Below are positions 17,359-24,951 of a DNA stretch of 51,545 bases, piece by piece. The DNA is from Lysinibacillus sp. BPa_S21. GTDB lineage: Bacteria; Bacillota; Bacilli; Bacillales_A; Planococcaceae. Below the pieces are notes generated by a model. That model was not told where the DNA came from. It saw nothing but the letters and a program-made list of their open reading frames with translations, and ran no database searches. How positions within the stretch are numbered: the first letter of the stretch is position 1; every line of letters starts with the position of its first letter. The DNA lies in NCBI RefSeq assembly GCF_023337795.1, contig NZ_JALIRS010000019.1, positions 1 to 51,545 of the forward strand, given 5' to 3'. Position numbers and translations under genes: made by a program.

Positions 17359-17832
17359 ATGCCATTGCATATCGTTTTATATCAACCAGAAATTCCAGCA
17401 AATACAGGAAATATTGCACGCACATGTGCTGGTACAAATACATCACTACATTTAATTCGTCCTCTTGGCTTTTCCACAGACGATAAAATGCTAAAACGTG
17501 CAGGCTTAGATTATTGGCATAGTGTGAATGTCGTGTATCACGATTCGTTAGAGGATTTTTTAGAGGCATCCAAAAATGGTGACGTGTATTTAATTGAGAC
17601 ATATAGTGAAGAGCCATTTACGACACATGATTTTAGTGATAAAGATCGTGATATTTACTTTATGTTTGGTAAGGAAACGACTGGCCTGCCAAAGGATTTT
17701 GCATATGAGCGACGAGATATGTGTTTACGAATTCCACAGAGTGAGCATGTTCGTTCACTCAATTTATCGAATACAGCAGCCATTGTTATTTATGAAGCGT
17801 TGCGTCAACAAGGCTATCCAGGATTACATTAA
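17359..17832 (+). CDS. trmL: tRNA (cytidine/uridine(34)-2'-O)-methyltransferase
   Basis: A 157-residue SPOUT enzyme. The N-terminus LYQPEIPANTGNIART, the FGKETTGLP motif and C-terminal IPQSEHVRSLNLSNTAAI are diagnostic. It methylates the wobble ribose of the two tRNA-Leu isoacceptors CAA and UAA; a tRNA-Leu(CAA) is encoded at 482-562. It forms an operon with queG, both acting on the wobble base. Confidence 0.95.
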   Translation: MPLHIVLYQPEIPANTGNIARTCAGTNTSLHLIRPLGFSTDDKMLKRAGLDYWHSVNVVYHDSLEDFLEASKNGDVYLIETYSEEPFTTHDFSDKDRDIYFMFGKETTGLPKDFAYERRDMCLRIPQSEHVRSLNLSNTAAIVIYEALRQQGYPGLH

Positions 17833-17868
17833 AAAAGCAGTTCTCCCGTAGAGGAGAGCTGCTTTTGC
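17833..17868 (+). terminator. Rho-independent terminator of queG-trmL
   Basis: AAAAGCAGTTCTCC pairs with GGAGAGCTGCTTTT (one wobble) over a 6-nt loop. Confidence 0.88.
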
Positions 17869-17879
17869 TTTTTCGTCAG

Positions 17880-17973
17880 GCGTGAAGGAATTCTGCAAGC
17901 GCCGGAAAGAATCTCGCGAAACCCATCAAGTGCCGGATACAATCCTCAAACTGACGGATAGTACGTCACATCA
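17880..17973 (+). repeat. Short 21-nt-period array (about 4.5 units)
   Basis: Units start at 17880, 17901, 17932 and 17953, with a 10-nt partial unit at 17922. The cores GCCGGAAAG, GCCGGATAC and GACGGATAG match the larger array at 11361-11969. It fills the gap between the convergent trmL and catE-like genes. Confidence 0.7.
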
Positions 17974-17976
17974 CGC

Positions 17977-18822
17977 TTAAAATTTCAATAACACAACGAT
18001 ACCAGATGGGTCCTCTGTTTGGAATCCTCCATCTATTTCAGTAACAGGTGCACCAATTGCACGTAGATTTTCTTTCATTTTTGCTGCTTGCTCTTCATTA
18101 TCTAGACGCAATGAAAATGTTTTTAAGCCAACCTGATGTTCACCAAGCTTTGGTGCGTTTTCAGAGTGCCAGGTGTTTAAACCGATATGATGATGATAGC
18201 GGCCAGTTGAGATGAATAAAGCTTGTGTGCCATAGCGAGTGACAATGTCAAATCCTAACCCTTTTGTATAAAACTCCTCTGCGGCAGCTAAATTAGAAAC
18301 AGATAGATGAATATGTCCCATAACCGTATTAGCTGGTAGGCCATTCCATTTACCATCGCCTTCCTCTAATATAGAACGGATTTTAAGAGGTTCAGTCACC
18401 ATATGCACTTGGTCGAAATGCCAAGTCCATTCATTTTCAGGGCGATCCGCATAAACCTCTATACCATTATTATCAGGATCATTTAAATAAAGTGCTTCAC
18501 TTACATCATGGTCAGATGCTCCGAAGTACACGCCACTGTTATGGAAATGAGTAATAATATTTGCTAAATCACGACGAGTAGGTAATAAAATTGCAAAGTG
18601 ATAAAGTCCAGTAGTTAAGCTCGTTTTTTCTTCTACTGTTTCAGGTTGGATGATAGTCAGTAAAGCTGTTTTGCCATCAGCTGTTAGAGTGACTCTATGT
18701 GATTCCTGCTGTAAAACTTTAAAGCCAATTACCTCCTGATAATAAGTTAATGAACGTTGTAAATCACTCACTTTAATTTCAACATTTGTGACATATGTGT
18801 TAGGTTTTTCATGAAAATGCAT
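17977..18822 (-). CDS. catE: Catechol-2,3-dioxygenase, CatE-like (two VOC modules)
   Basis: A 281-residue extradiol-type dioxygenase made of two VOC modules (about 8-135 and 155-280). Metal-side motifs include GLYHFAILLP, NGIEVYADRP and MGHIHLSVSN. It resembles Bacillus CatE, which opens the catechol ring and is induced by catechol and quinones. GGAGG (18831-18835) selects the ATG at 18822. A TTAC-N5-GTAA site overlaps its promoter. Confidence 0.85.
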   Translation of the reverse strand: MHFHEKPNTYVTNVEIKVSDLQRSLTYYQEVIGFKVLQQESHRVTLTADGKTALLTIIQPETVEEKTSLTTGLYHFAILLPTRRDLANIITHFHNSGVYFGASDHDVSEALYLNDPDNNGIEVYADRPENEWTWHFDQVHMVTEPLKIRSILEEGDGKWNGLPANTVMGHIHLSVSNLAAAEEFYTKGLGFDIVTRYGTQALFISTGRYHHHIGLNTWHSENAPKLGEHQVGLKTFSLRLDNEEQAAKMKENLRAIGAPVTEIDGGFQTEDPSGIVVLLKF

Positions 18823-18860
18823 CGTAATTACCTCCGAATTTAAGTTATCATTAATTATCA

Positions 18861-18907
18861 ACTTACTTTATGTAAGTAAGTTTATTTTATAAAGTACAGT
18901 TTGTCAA
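18861..18907 (-). promoter_or_regulatory. catE promoter with CatR/YodB-type operator
   Basis: On the minus strand a TTGACA -35 (18902-18907) and a TAAACT -10 (18879-18884) are 17 nt apart. Directly after the -10, the palindrome ACTTAC-N5-GTAAGT (18861-18877) contains TTAC-N5-GTAA (18863-18875), the operator consensus I recall for the quinone-sensing MarR/DUF24 repressors YodB and CatR. Confidence 0.75.
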
Positions 18908-18940
18908 GTAAATATATTGTTCCAAAAAATAAGAGAAGTA

Positions 18941-18997
18941 ACCGAAGCGGATAATCGGACGCCCCAGAAAAGCACTCAGTTGTAACGGAAATCAATC
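18941..18997 (-). repeat. Truncated copy of the GTTGATT palindromic element
   Basis: Only the terminal half is left: AATCGGACGCCCC, AAAGCACTCAGT and AACGGAAATCAAT match that half of the full copies. The rest of 18823-19092 holds the catE promoter and otherwise nothing recognisable. Confidence 0.65.
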
Positions 18998-19092
18998 CCA
19001 CTTTATAATGATGAGCTGGAATTTCCAATAAATTTTGGTCTATCATTGAAATATGGGACGACATTTTGTTAAAACATTTGTCATGCAAATAT

Positions 19093-19258
19093 GTTGATTG
19101 AAGTGGAGGATGGGTGACTCCTTGGGGATCAGCGTCACAGATGAGACCCTGGAGCGAGCAGCGCGAGTGAAGCGGCTCATCGGACGCCCCCAGGAAGCTT
19201 TGCTCTGTGCGAAAGCGTAGCGGCAGCAACAAAGCGCCCAACTGTAACGGAAATCAAC
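19093..19258 (-). repeat. GTTGATT palindromic element, 166-bp intermediate form
   Basis: Runs from GTTGATT to AATCAAC. It has the common inner modules (CTTGGGGATCAGCG, GAGACCCTGGAGCGAGC, CATCGGACGCCCCCAGG) plus an extra module with GCGAAAGCGTAGCGGCAGCA near the 3' end that the 130-bp form lacks. No credible ORF. Confidence 0.85.
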
Positions 19259-19307
19259 AACTCGCTTTGCAAAAGATCCAACTTTGCCGTACAAGTTTTA
19301 CTACAAA

Positions 19308-19343
19308 AAAATCACTAAGCATCTATTTATGCTTAGTGATTTT
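19308..19343 (-). terminator. Terminator of the 30-residue protein gene
   Basis: AAAATCACTAAGCAT and ATGCTTAGTGATTTT form a perfect 15-bp stem; on the minus strand a T-run follows. It lies 10 nt past the stop codon at 19353. Confidence 0.88.
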
Positions 19344-19352
19344 CTTGAGGTA

Positions 19353-19445
19353 TTATTTGTCTGATCTGTAGTCGCCTTCGTAACCAGCAGTGAAAATTGC
19401 AGTTAAAAACGCAACAGTTACACCAATAATTAATAATAAACTCAT
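19353..19445 (-). CDS. 30-residue single-span membrane protein
   Basis: A very short gene: one hydrophobic helix (residues 2-20, LLLIIGVTVAFLTAIFTAG) and a polar tail YEGDYRSDK. Support comes from an excellent ribosome site, AGGAGGG (19453-19459), 7 nt before the ATG, a stop at 19353-19355 and a strong terminator just after. It resembles the single-helix accessory subunits and stress microproteins of Bacilli in form, but I do not recognise the family. Likely membrane-inserted with the charged tail exposed. Confidence 0.7.
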   Translation of the reverse strand: MSLLLIIGVTVAFLTAIFTAGYEGDYRSDK

Positions 19446-19590
19446 GGAAGAACCCTCCTCATGTTTATAAAGACATCTCTTTTTAGTATAGCCTATCCAT
19501 TATAAAAATGAAACGATATAGAGGAATAAAATATGTCAGAAATGGTTCAGAAATAACTATTTCGGGAAAACTATAAGAGAGGTGATAAAA

Positions 19591-19767
19591 ATGGAAAAAA
19601 AGGTTCCAAATATCGAAAACGGTACAATGGCTAGAAATTTTAAAGATCTAAAGGATTTAGGAAAGCAGATGGAGCATTTGCGTGATGGTCTAGAGCTCGT
19701 AGAAGATGAGCGAATTCCAGACCCTATTCAAGTAGATGATTATGAAGAAGAAGCAAAAGATCAGTAA
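19591..19767 (+). CDS. Small hydrophilic protein, unknown function
   Basis: A 58-residue acidic protein without signal or membrane segment. It contains MARNFKDLKDLGKQMEHLRD, probably helical, and an acidic end (DDYEEEAKD). AGAGAGGTGAT lies before ATG 19591; an in-frame GTG at 19582 overlaps that site. It precedes the aldo/keto reductase gene by 83 nt. Family not recognised. Confidence 0.65.
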   Translation: MEKKVPNIENGTMARNFKDLKDLGKQMEHLRDGLELVEDERIPDPIQVDDYEEEAKDQ

Positions 19768-19850
19768 GAGATTACCCTGGAAATTTTCCTTATTTTCTTA
19801 AAACCAATTTTTTGTATAATGGAACTAGGAAAAGAAAGGGGTTGTTATTC

Positions 19851-20681
19851 TTGGATTTACAATCAACAAAAACATTAGCAAATGGTGTGGAAATGCCTCG
19901 CTTTGGCTTAGGTGTTTATAAAATGACAGAGTGTGATGAGACATTGCAAGCTATTGATAAAGCTTTAAAGTTTGGCTACCGAGCAATTGATACGGCTTCT
20001 CTATATGGTAATGAGGCTGAAGTTGGCGAAGCTATTCGTCACTCAGGCATAAAACGTGAGGATATTTTTGTGACGACAAAGGTTTGGAATAATGACCAAG
20101 GCTATGATGAGACATTACGAGCTTTTGAAGTTTCATTGAAAAAGTTAAATATGGACTATTTAGATTTATATTTAACGCATTGGGCAGTACCAGAAACATT
20201 TGAAGAAACATATAAAGCAATTGAACGTTTATATGATGAAAAATTAATTCGTGCAACAGGTGTCTCAAATCACCATGAGCATCATTTACAAAAGCTATTA
20301 GCTAAAGCAAATATTGCACCAATGGTCAATCAAGTAGAGGTGCATCCTTATTTACAGCAGGACGCATTACGAGCATTTTGTAGTGAGCAAGGAATTGCTG
20401 TTACTGCATGGTCTCCATTAGGTCGAGGTGGAGTACTTGATGATCCAATAATTACGGAAATTGGTCAAGAAATAGGAAAGACAGCTGCACAGGTAGTGCT
20501 GCGTTGGCATTTACAAAATGATACAATTATTATTCCTAAATCTGTGATACCAAGTCGTATTGAGGAAAACGCACAGATCTTTGATTTTGAACTAACACTA
20601 GCTCAAATGGATAAAATAGCAGCATTAAATCGCAATCAACGATTTGGGCAGGACCCAGATAACTTTAAATTTAATTTCTAA
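19851..20681 (+). CDS. Aldo/keto reductase
   Basis: A 276-residue TIM-barrel NADPH oxidoreductase of the AKR5 type (YtbE/YvgN-like). The tetrad Asp-Tyr-Lys-His appears in AIDTASLYGNE, TTKVWN and LYLTHW, and the cofactor segment in IIPKSVIPSRIEEN. It reduces aldehydes such as methylglyoxal in relatives. Start TTG 19851 is chosen because AAAGGGG lies 9 nt upstream; an ATG at 19812 would be far from any ribosome site. Confidence 0.88.
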   Translation: MDLQSTKTLANGVEMPRFGLGVYKMTECDETLQAIDKALKFGYRAIDTASLYGNEAEVGEAIRHSGIKREDIFVTTKVWNNDQGYDETLRAFEVSLKKLNMDYLDLYLTHWAVPETFEETYKAIERLYDEKLIRATGVSNHHEHHLQKLLAKANIAPMVNQVEVHPYLQQDALRAFCSEQGIAVTAWSPLGRGGVLDDPIITEIGQEIGKTAAQVVLRWHLQNDTIIIPKSVIPSRIEENAQIFDFELTLAQMDKIAALNRNQRFGQDPDNFKFNF

Positions 20682-20684
20682 TAG

Positions 20685-20717
20685 AAATCCCGCTCTCAAA
20701 TTTGAGAAGCAAGATTT
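20685..20717 (+). terminator. Degenerate terminator copy after the aldo/keto reductase gene
   Basis: CCCGCTCTCAAATTTGAG matches exactly the first half of the terminator at 21454-21491, but the closing arm is decayed (AAGCAAGATTT instead of AAGCGGGATTT). It looks like one of two copies of an ancestral terminator. Confidence 0.7.
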
Positions 20718-20795
20718 CATGTTGTTGAAAAACTATTATGTCAATTAAATTAAGGTGTGATATCAAATAAAGTATGGCTTTTCAGCAAAGCGAGG

Positions 20796-20925
20796 GTTGA
20801 TTTCCGTTCCGGCTGGGCGCTTTCCTGGGGGCGTCCGATGAGCCGCTTCACTCGCGTTGCTCGCTCCAGGGTCTCATCTGTGACGCTGATCCCCAAGGAG
20901 TCGCCCAGCCTCCACTCCAATCAAC
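20796..20925 (+). repeat. GTTGATT palindromic element, 130-bp short form
   Basis: The whole unit folds on itself in nested order: GTTGATT/AATCAAC, GGCTGGGCG/CGCCCAGCC, CCTGGGG/CCCCAAGG, GCGTC/GACGC, GATGAG/CTCATC. It has the same length as the inverted copy at 32822-32951. A separate core GCGAAAGCAAAGCGTCAGCA lies nearby at about 21010. The rest of 20718-21178 holds nothing I can name. Confidence 0.9.
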
Positions 20926-21178
20926 GATTTCACTTAGTGTATATCTTCTGCATATAGCTCTAATCTATAGTGATAAAAACGGAAATTTTAGCAACAGATA
21001 TTTTTAGTGCGAAAGCAAAGCGTCAGCAACAACAAATGCTTTTAAATGCTAAATTATCGCAATAGTAACAACTTCTATACAATCGCGTCTCTGTTTAGGT
21101 CTATTCTGCTCAATTAAGGTGAGTAATCATAGCGTTCACTTTTGACATGCATTTAATTTATAAAAGGTCTTCGCTACC

Positions 21179-21402
21179 ATTGATTGGAGTGGGAGGCTAC
21201 TCGAGTCTCCTTACGCTTCGCTTTCGTCGCAGAGCAAAGCTTCCCGCGGGAAAGCGAGACAGACGAGACCCTGAGGACAACACGATGTTGGTCACGAAGG
21301 TATTGTCACAGGACGTGACGCACTTAGCCTTCGTTCCGTTAGCAAAGGAAGCGGCTCGACGCCCGCCCACAGAAAAGCGAGTAGCTTGGAACGGAAATCA
21401 CT
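21179..21402 (-). repeat. Divergent long copy of the GTTGATT element
   Basis: It shares the ends (TTGATTGGAGTGGGAGGC and GGAACGGAAATCA) and the inner segment TTGGTCACGAAGG ... AGCCTTCGTT with the long copies. The middle differs (TACTCGAGTCTCCTTACGC, CCCGCGGGAAAGCGAGACAG). It seems a separate subfamily. Confidence 0.75.
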
Positions 21403-21453
21403 CGCCAAATTGTCCACAAAGATTTTCATGACCATTTTGTTTATTAACACTAT

Positions 21454-21491
21454 AAAATCCCGCTCTCAAATTTGAGGAAGCGGGATTTTTT
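21454..21491 (-). terminator. Terminator of the SLH 5'-nucleotidase gene
   Basis: AAAATCCCGCTCTCAAA pairs with TTTGAGGAAGCGGGATTTT; both sides carry A/T runs, so it could act in both directions. It is duplicated in decayed form at 20685-20717. Confidence 0.88.
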
Positions 21492-21498
21492 AAATAAA

Positions 21499-23661
21499 TT
21501 ATTTAGATTCTTTTACAAAAGGAATGTAGTTAGAAAGCATTTTTGCCATATGTGCACGTGTCGCGTTGTTACCAGGCATGAATTTGCCGTTTACGCCGCT
21601 GACAATCTTTAAGTCTTTCATAAGTGCAATAGCATTTTGAGTTTCAGCGTTGTATTTAGAAATATCACTGAAATCAGCTTTTAAACCAGTTTTCTCATCA
21701 TTTTGTAGATTGTATGCACGAGCAAACATTAATGCAAGTTGAGCACGAGTTACTTTTGTATTAGGATTGAATTTACCATTCACACCTTTTACAATTCCTG
21801 CTTCAGCAAGTGCTGTAATTTCTTTTTGAGTTGCAGGATTTACATTCGCAATATCAGAGAATGTTGCTTGGCCTTTTGCTTCAAGTTTCAAGGCACGTGC
21901 GATAAATGATGCAGCTTGCGCGCGCGTTAAGTTTGCGTTTGGTGAATATGTTGTTGCAGTAGTACCTTTTGTTAAATCACGGTAATAAAGGTCACGAACA
22001 TAACCTTCTGTTTCCGAACCTTTTGTGATATCAGTAAATGGAATGGTTGCGATAATACGTCCTTCTACTTTTGCATCAACTTTTTTCAGTGTAACTAAGT
22101 GATCGATAAACATCTCATAGTCAATCGTACCAGGTTCACTTACACGGCCATCCTCATAAACTTTTTTCAGTGTATCATAGCCGTCTTGTCCTTGAGCAAC
22201 AAATGTATTTGTTGCACCTTTATAATAGGCTGCTTTATCAAGCTCTTTACCATTTAATTTAATAGATTTTACACGTTTACCAGCAGGTGCCTTTCCATCA
22301 AATTCTACTTGTAAACCTGAGAAGTGTAGGAAGCCGCCAGCTTCTTTCGGAAATTCTTTTACACTTTGTTCAACAATATCATAGATTTCAGCACCTGTTA
22401 CTTTTACGATGCCAAGTGCATTACCGAACGACATTACTTCTAAAACTTCACCCATAGTAATATCTCCAGCGTCAATACTTGAGCGGATACCTCCACCATT
22501 TTGGAAGGCAAATTGTACTTCAGGATCAATTTTTTTTGCTCCAGCAAGCATACCATCAGTAATTAAGTTACCAAGATTTGTTTCTCCAGCACGCACGCCC
22601 CAAAGGCCACGATCACCATTTAGTCGTGAAACAGCTGTGCTGCCTATTGATTGATTTTTGATTTTTGAAACTTGTTCTTTATATGGTGCTAAAATAGCTT
22701 CGGCCTCAGCGTCAGCTTCTACAGACTTTAAAGGATGTAATTGACCAATGTAGTCGACAATGGCCCCGTTATCGTCGAATGTTAAGTCAAGTTCACCTAA
22801 ATTTTCACTATATTGACCTGTTTGTACGACAATTGTAGGGTCCTTAAATGATGTTTCAGCCTTCACAGGTTTGTCTAATTTAGTATGGGAATGACCGCCA
22901 ACGATTACATCAATGCCTTCTACAGCCTGCGCTAGTAATAGGTCATTATCCCATTCTTTTGAGTCATTGAAGCCGATGTGTGTTAATGCGATAATTTTGT
23001 TAACACCTTGTTTTTCAAGTTCTGCTACTGCTTTTTTGGCAGAGTCGATATAGTTAGCAAATTGAACGTTAGCAACACTTGAAATCGAAGGTGTTTCTTC
23101 CGTTGTTAAGCTGAAAATACCTACTTGTTCTCCATCGATTTCTTTAATGATACCGTCATAAATTTTACCGTTTTCGAAGTCTTTCGTGACTGTTTTGAAT
23201 TGTAACCCTTCAAATAAAGATTCCTTTGAAAAATCTAAGTTACTTCCTAGTAATGGAAACTCTGCACCCTTAACGAATTTAGCAAGTGCAGCATGTCCTT
23301 CTGGGCGTGATCCTAAATCGAACTCATGGTTTCCAAAAGTCATGGCATCATAACCCATTAAGTTCATTAACTTCATATCCGCTTCTCCAGCAAATTCGTT
23401 AAAGTATAAAGTACCAGAGAAAACGTCACCTGCATCTAAAAGAAGTGAATTTTTATTAGCAGCACGTAGTTCTTTAACTTTTGTTGCACGTTTTGTAGCT
23501 TCCTCAGGGTGTGAATGCGTATCATTTGAGTGTAGAACTGTTAATTTGAAACCATCTTTCGAAGTTGTTGGTGTCGTTTCTGCTGCATGTGCGGCAAAAC
23601 CAGGTGTAGCTAGTAAACTAGCAACTAGAGTTGTTGCTGCAATACTTTTAACCCATTTCAT
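21499..23661 (-). CDS. Secreted 5'-nucleotidase/metallophosphatase with three SLH domains
   Basis: A 720-residue exported protein with a signal peptide (about 1-27, ending AAHA). A calcineurin-like metallophosphoesterase domain follows (about 40-270) with HSNDTHSH, DAGD, GNHEFD and GGHSH metal motifs. The 5'-nucleotidase C-terminal domain spans about 330-510 (FQNGGGIRSS). Three SLH repeats lie at about 545-720. It would degrade extracellular nucleotides or UDP-sugars while bound to the cell-wall polysaccharide. ATG 23661 lies after a GGGGG ribosome site; a TTG 3 nt earlier is less likely. Confidence 0.92.
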   Translation of the reverse strand: MKWVKSIAATTLVASLLATPGFAAHAAETTPTTSKDGFKLTVLHSNDTHSHPEEATKRATKVKELRAANKNSLLLDAGDVFSGTLYFNEFAGEADMKLMNLMGYDAMTFGNHEFDLGSRPEGHAALAKFVKGAEFPLLGSNLDFSKESLFEGLQFKTVTKDFENGKIYDGIIKEIDGEQVGIFSLTTEETPSISSVANVQFANYIDSAKKAVAELEKQGVNKIIALTHIGFNDSKEWDNDLLLAQAVEGIDVIVGGHSHTKLDKPVKAETSFKDPTIVVQTGQYSENLGELDLTFDDNGAIVDYIGQLHPLKSVEADAEAEAILAPYKEQVSKIKNQSIGSTAVSRLNGDRGLWGVRAGETNLGNLITDGMLAGAKKIDPEVQFAFQNGGGIRSSIDAGDITMGEVLEVMSFGNALGIVKVTGAEIYDIVEQSVKEFPKEAGGFLHFSGLQVEFDGKAPAGKRVKSIKLNGKELDKAAYYKGATNTFVAQGQDGYDTLKKVYEDGRVSEPGTIDYEMFIDHLVTLKKVDAKVEGRIIATIPFTDITKGSETEGYVRDLYYRDLTKGTTATTYSPNANLTRAQAASFIARALKLEAKGQATFSDIANVNPATQKEITALAEAGIVKGVNGKFNPNTKVTRAQLALMFARAYNLQNDEKTGLKADFSDISKYNAETQNAIALMKDLKIVSGVNGKFMPGNNATRAHMAKMLSNYIPFVKESK

Positions 23662-23869
23662 CAATAAATTCCCCCTTATATTAGTCAGATGACTGACAAT
23701 TTAATCTAATTCTATCATGAAAGAAATCTATCGTCATTACCAATAATGGAAATGTATATTAAAATTACTGTAAAAAATAAATGAAAGAAATGTAAAATAA
23801 TATATTTGTACTTTTTTAGAATAATAAGTAAATAGATTAAAGTATTTGCTCTCATCTCTATAAAGTGGG

Positions 23870-23994
23870 GGTGATTTCCGTTCTGGCTGGACGATTTGTT
23901 GCTGACGCTACGCTTTCGCACAGATAAAACAATTGTTGCTGTCGCTTCGCTTACTGGGGCTTCTGATATGTCGCCAGTCATTCCTTCAATCAAC
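23870..23994 (+). repeat. Decayed GTTGATT element
   Basis: The left end GTGATTTCCGTTCTGGCTGG and the right end CCTTCAATCAAC are kept, and GCTGACGCTACGCTTTCGCA and GTTGCTGTCGCTTCGC modules lie inside, but much of the inner palindrome is lost. It fills the gap between the nucleotidase promoter and the RluA terminator. Confidence 0.7.
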
Positions 23995-24004
23995 TTATAT
24001 AAAA

Positions 24005-24048
24005 AAACTGCACTTCCTATTGTTAGATATTCAACAATGGGAAGTGCA
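24005..24048 (-). terminator. Terminator of the RluA-family gene
   Basis: CTGCACTTCC-ATTGTT pairs with AACAAT-GGAAGTGCAG; on the minus strand T7 follows. Confidence 0.88.
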
Positions 24049-24057
24049 GGGTAACAA

Positions 24058-24897
24058 TTATTCCTCGTCCTTTACAACGATTTGTTTATTTAAAAATGGG
24101 TGCTCGAATTCCAATTGAATAGCATGGAGCTCATAATCACCACTTGCTGTTTCTCTTGCTCCATACATTGTATCACCTATAATTGGATGCCCAAGATGTG
24201 CTAAATGTACGCGGATTTGATGTGTTCTTCCTGTTTCAAGAATTAGGTGGACAACGCAAGAGCTTTTATAGCGAGCTACAACTTCATAGTGTGTCACTGC
24301 ATGCTGACCAGTTTTTGAAACGACACGTCTTGTTGCATGATGTCGGTCTTTACCGATTGCTTCAGAAATTGTACCAGAGGAAGAATGTAAATTCCCTTGG
24401 ACCTCTGCAGCGTATGTTCGAATAATGGTTTTTTCCTCAATCATACGGTCAAAGATTGATTTTGCTAAAGGATGTTTTGCTACAAGTAACAAACCCTGTG
24501 TCCCTTTATCTAAACGATGGACATGCTCCGCATAAGTACCGCCTTGCTCTTTAGTATGTGCCATAACATGGTTCATACAAGTGTGGGTATCACGTGCATC
24601 ATTTGGATGCGTCGACATGCCTTTTGGTTTAGAAGCGATTAAACAATGATCATCCTCATAGACGATATCAATTGCACAAACTGGTGTCGGTTGATAATTA
24701 GATGTCGGTATCGGGAATGTAAATTTTATTACTGTCCCAACCTGTAGTGGATCATTCCACTGGATAGGCTCTCCATCAATTGTTGTGATAGCCTTCGCCA
24801 TTCGTAATTCATGGACTAACTTTTTACCGAGTCGCCATTGATTGCGTAATAGGTCCTCGACTGTTAAATTATCCGTATTTATTTCATAGTGAAACAT
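24058..24897 (-). CDS. RluA family pseudouridine synthase
   Basis: A 279-residue enzyme. A short S4-like N-terminal part (about 1-75) precedes the catalytic domain with the active-site Asp in HRLDKGTQGLLLVAK, plus TGRTHQIRVHLAHLGHPI. It isomerises uridine in rRNA or tRNA; the target site is not predictable (YjbO/YlyB/YhcT-type). ATG 24897 follows GGAGGAAG. A further upstream in-frame ATG at 24930 lacks a ribosome site. Confidence 0.9.
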   Translation of the reverse strand: MFHYEINTDNLTVEDLLRNQWRLGKKLVHELRMAKAITTIDGEPIQWNDPLQVGTVIKFTFPIPTSNYQPTPVCAIDIVYEDDHCLIASKPKGMSTHPNDARDTHTCMNHVMAHTKEQGGTYAEHVHRLDKGTQGLLLVAKHPLAKSIFDRMIEEKTIIRTYAAEVQGNLHSSSGTISEAIGKDRHHATRRVVSKTGQHAVTHYEVVARYKSSCVVHLILETGRTHQIRVHLAHLGHPIIGDTMYGARETASGDYELHAIQLEFEHPFLNKQIVVKDEE

Positions 24898-24914
24898 AAT
24901 TCTTCCTCCGTAGA

Positions 24915-24948
24915 AAAGACCGTATTCCATTTGTAGAACACGGTCTCG
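24915..24948 (-). terminator. Possible terminator between bdbC and the RluA gene
   Basis: GAGACCGTGTTC and GAATACGGTCTTTTC form an imperfect hairpin on the minus strand with a short T-run, just after the bdbC stop. It overlaps the leader of the RluA gene, so read-through may be partial. Confidence 0.55.
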
Positions 24949-24951
24949 TAA

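Noticed and set aside
20796..20925. Insertion sequence with transposase
   Set aside because: No transposase frame exists in any copy, and no consistent short target duplication was found.
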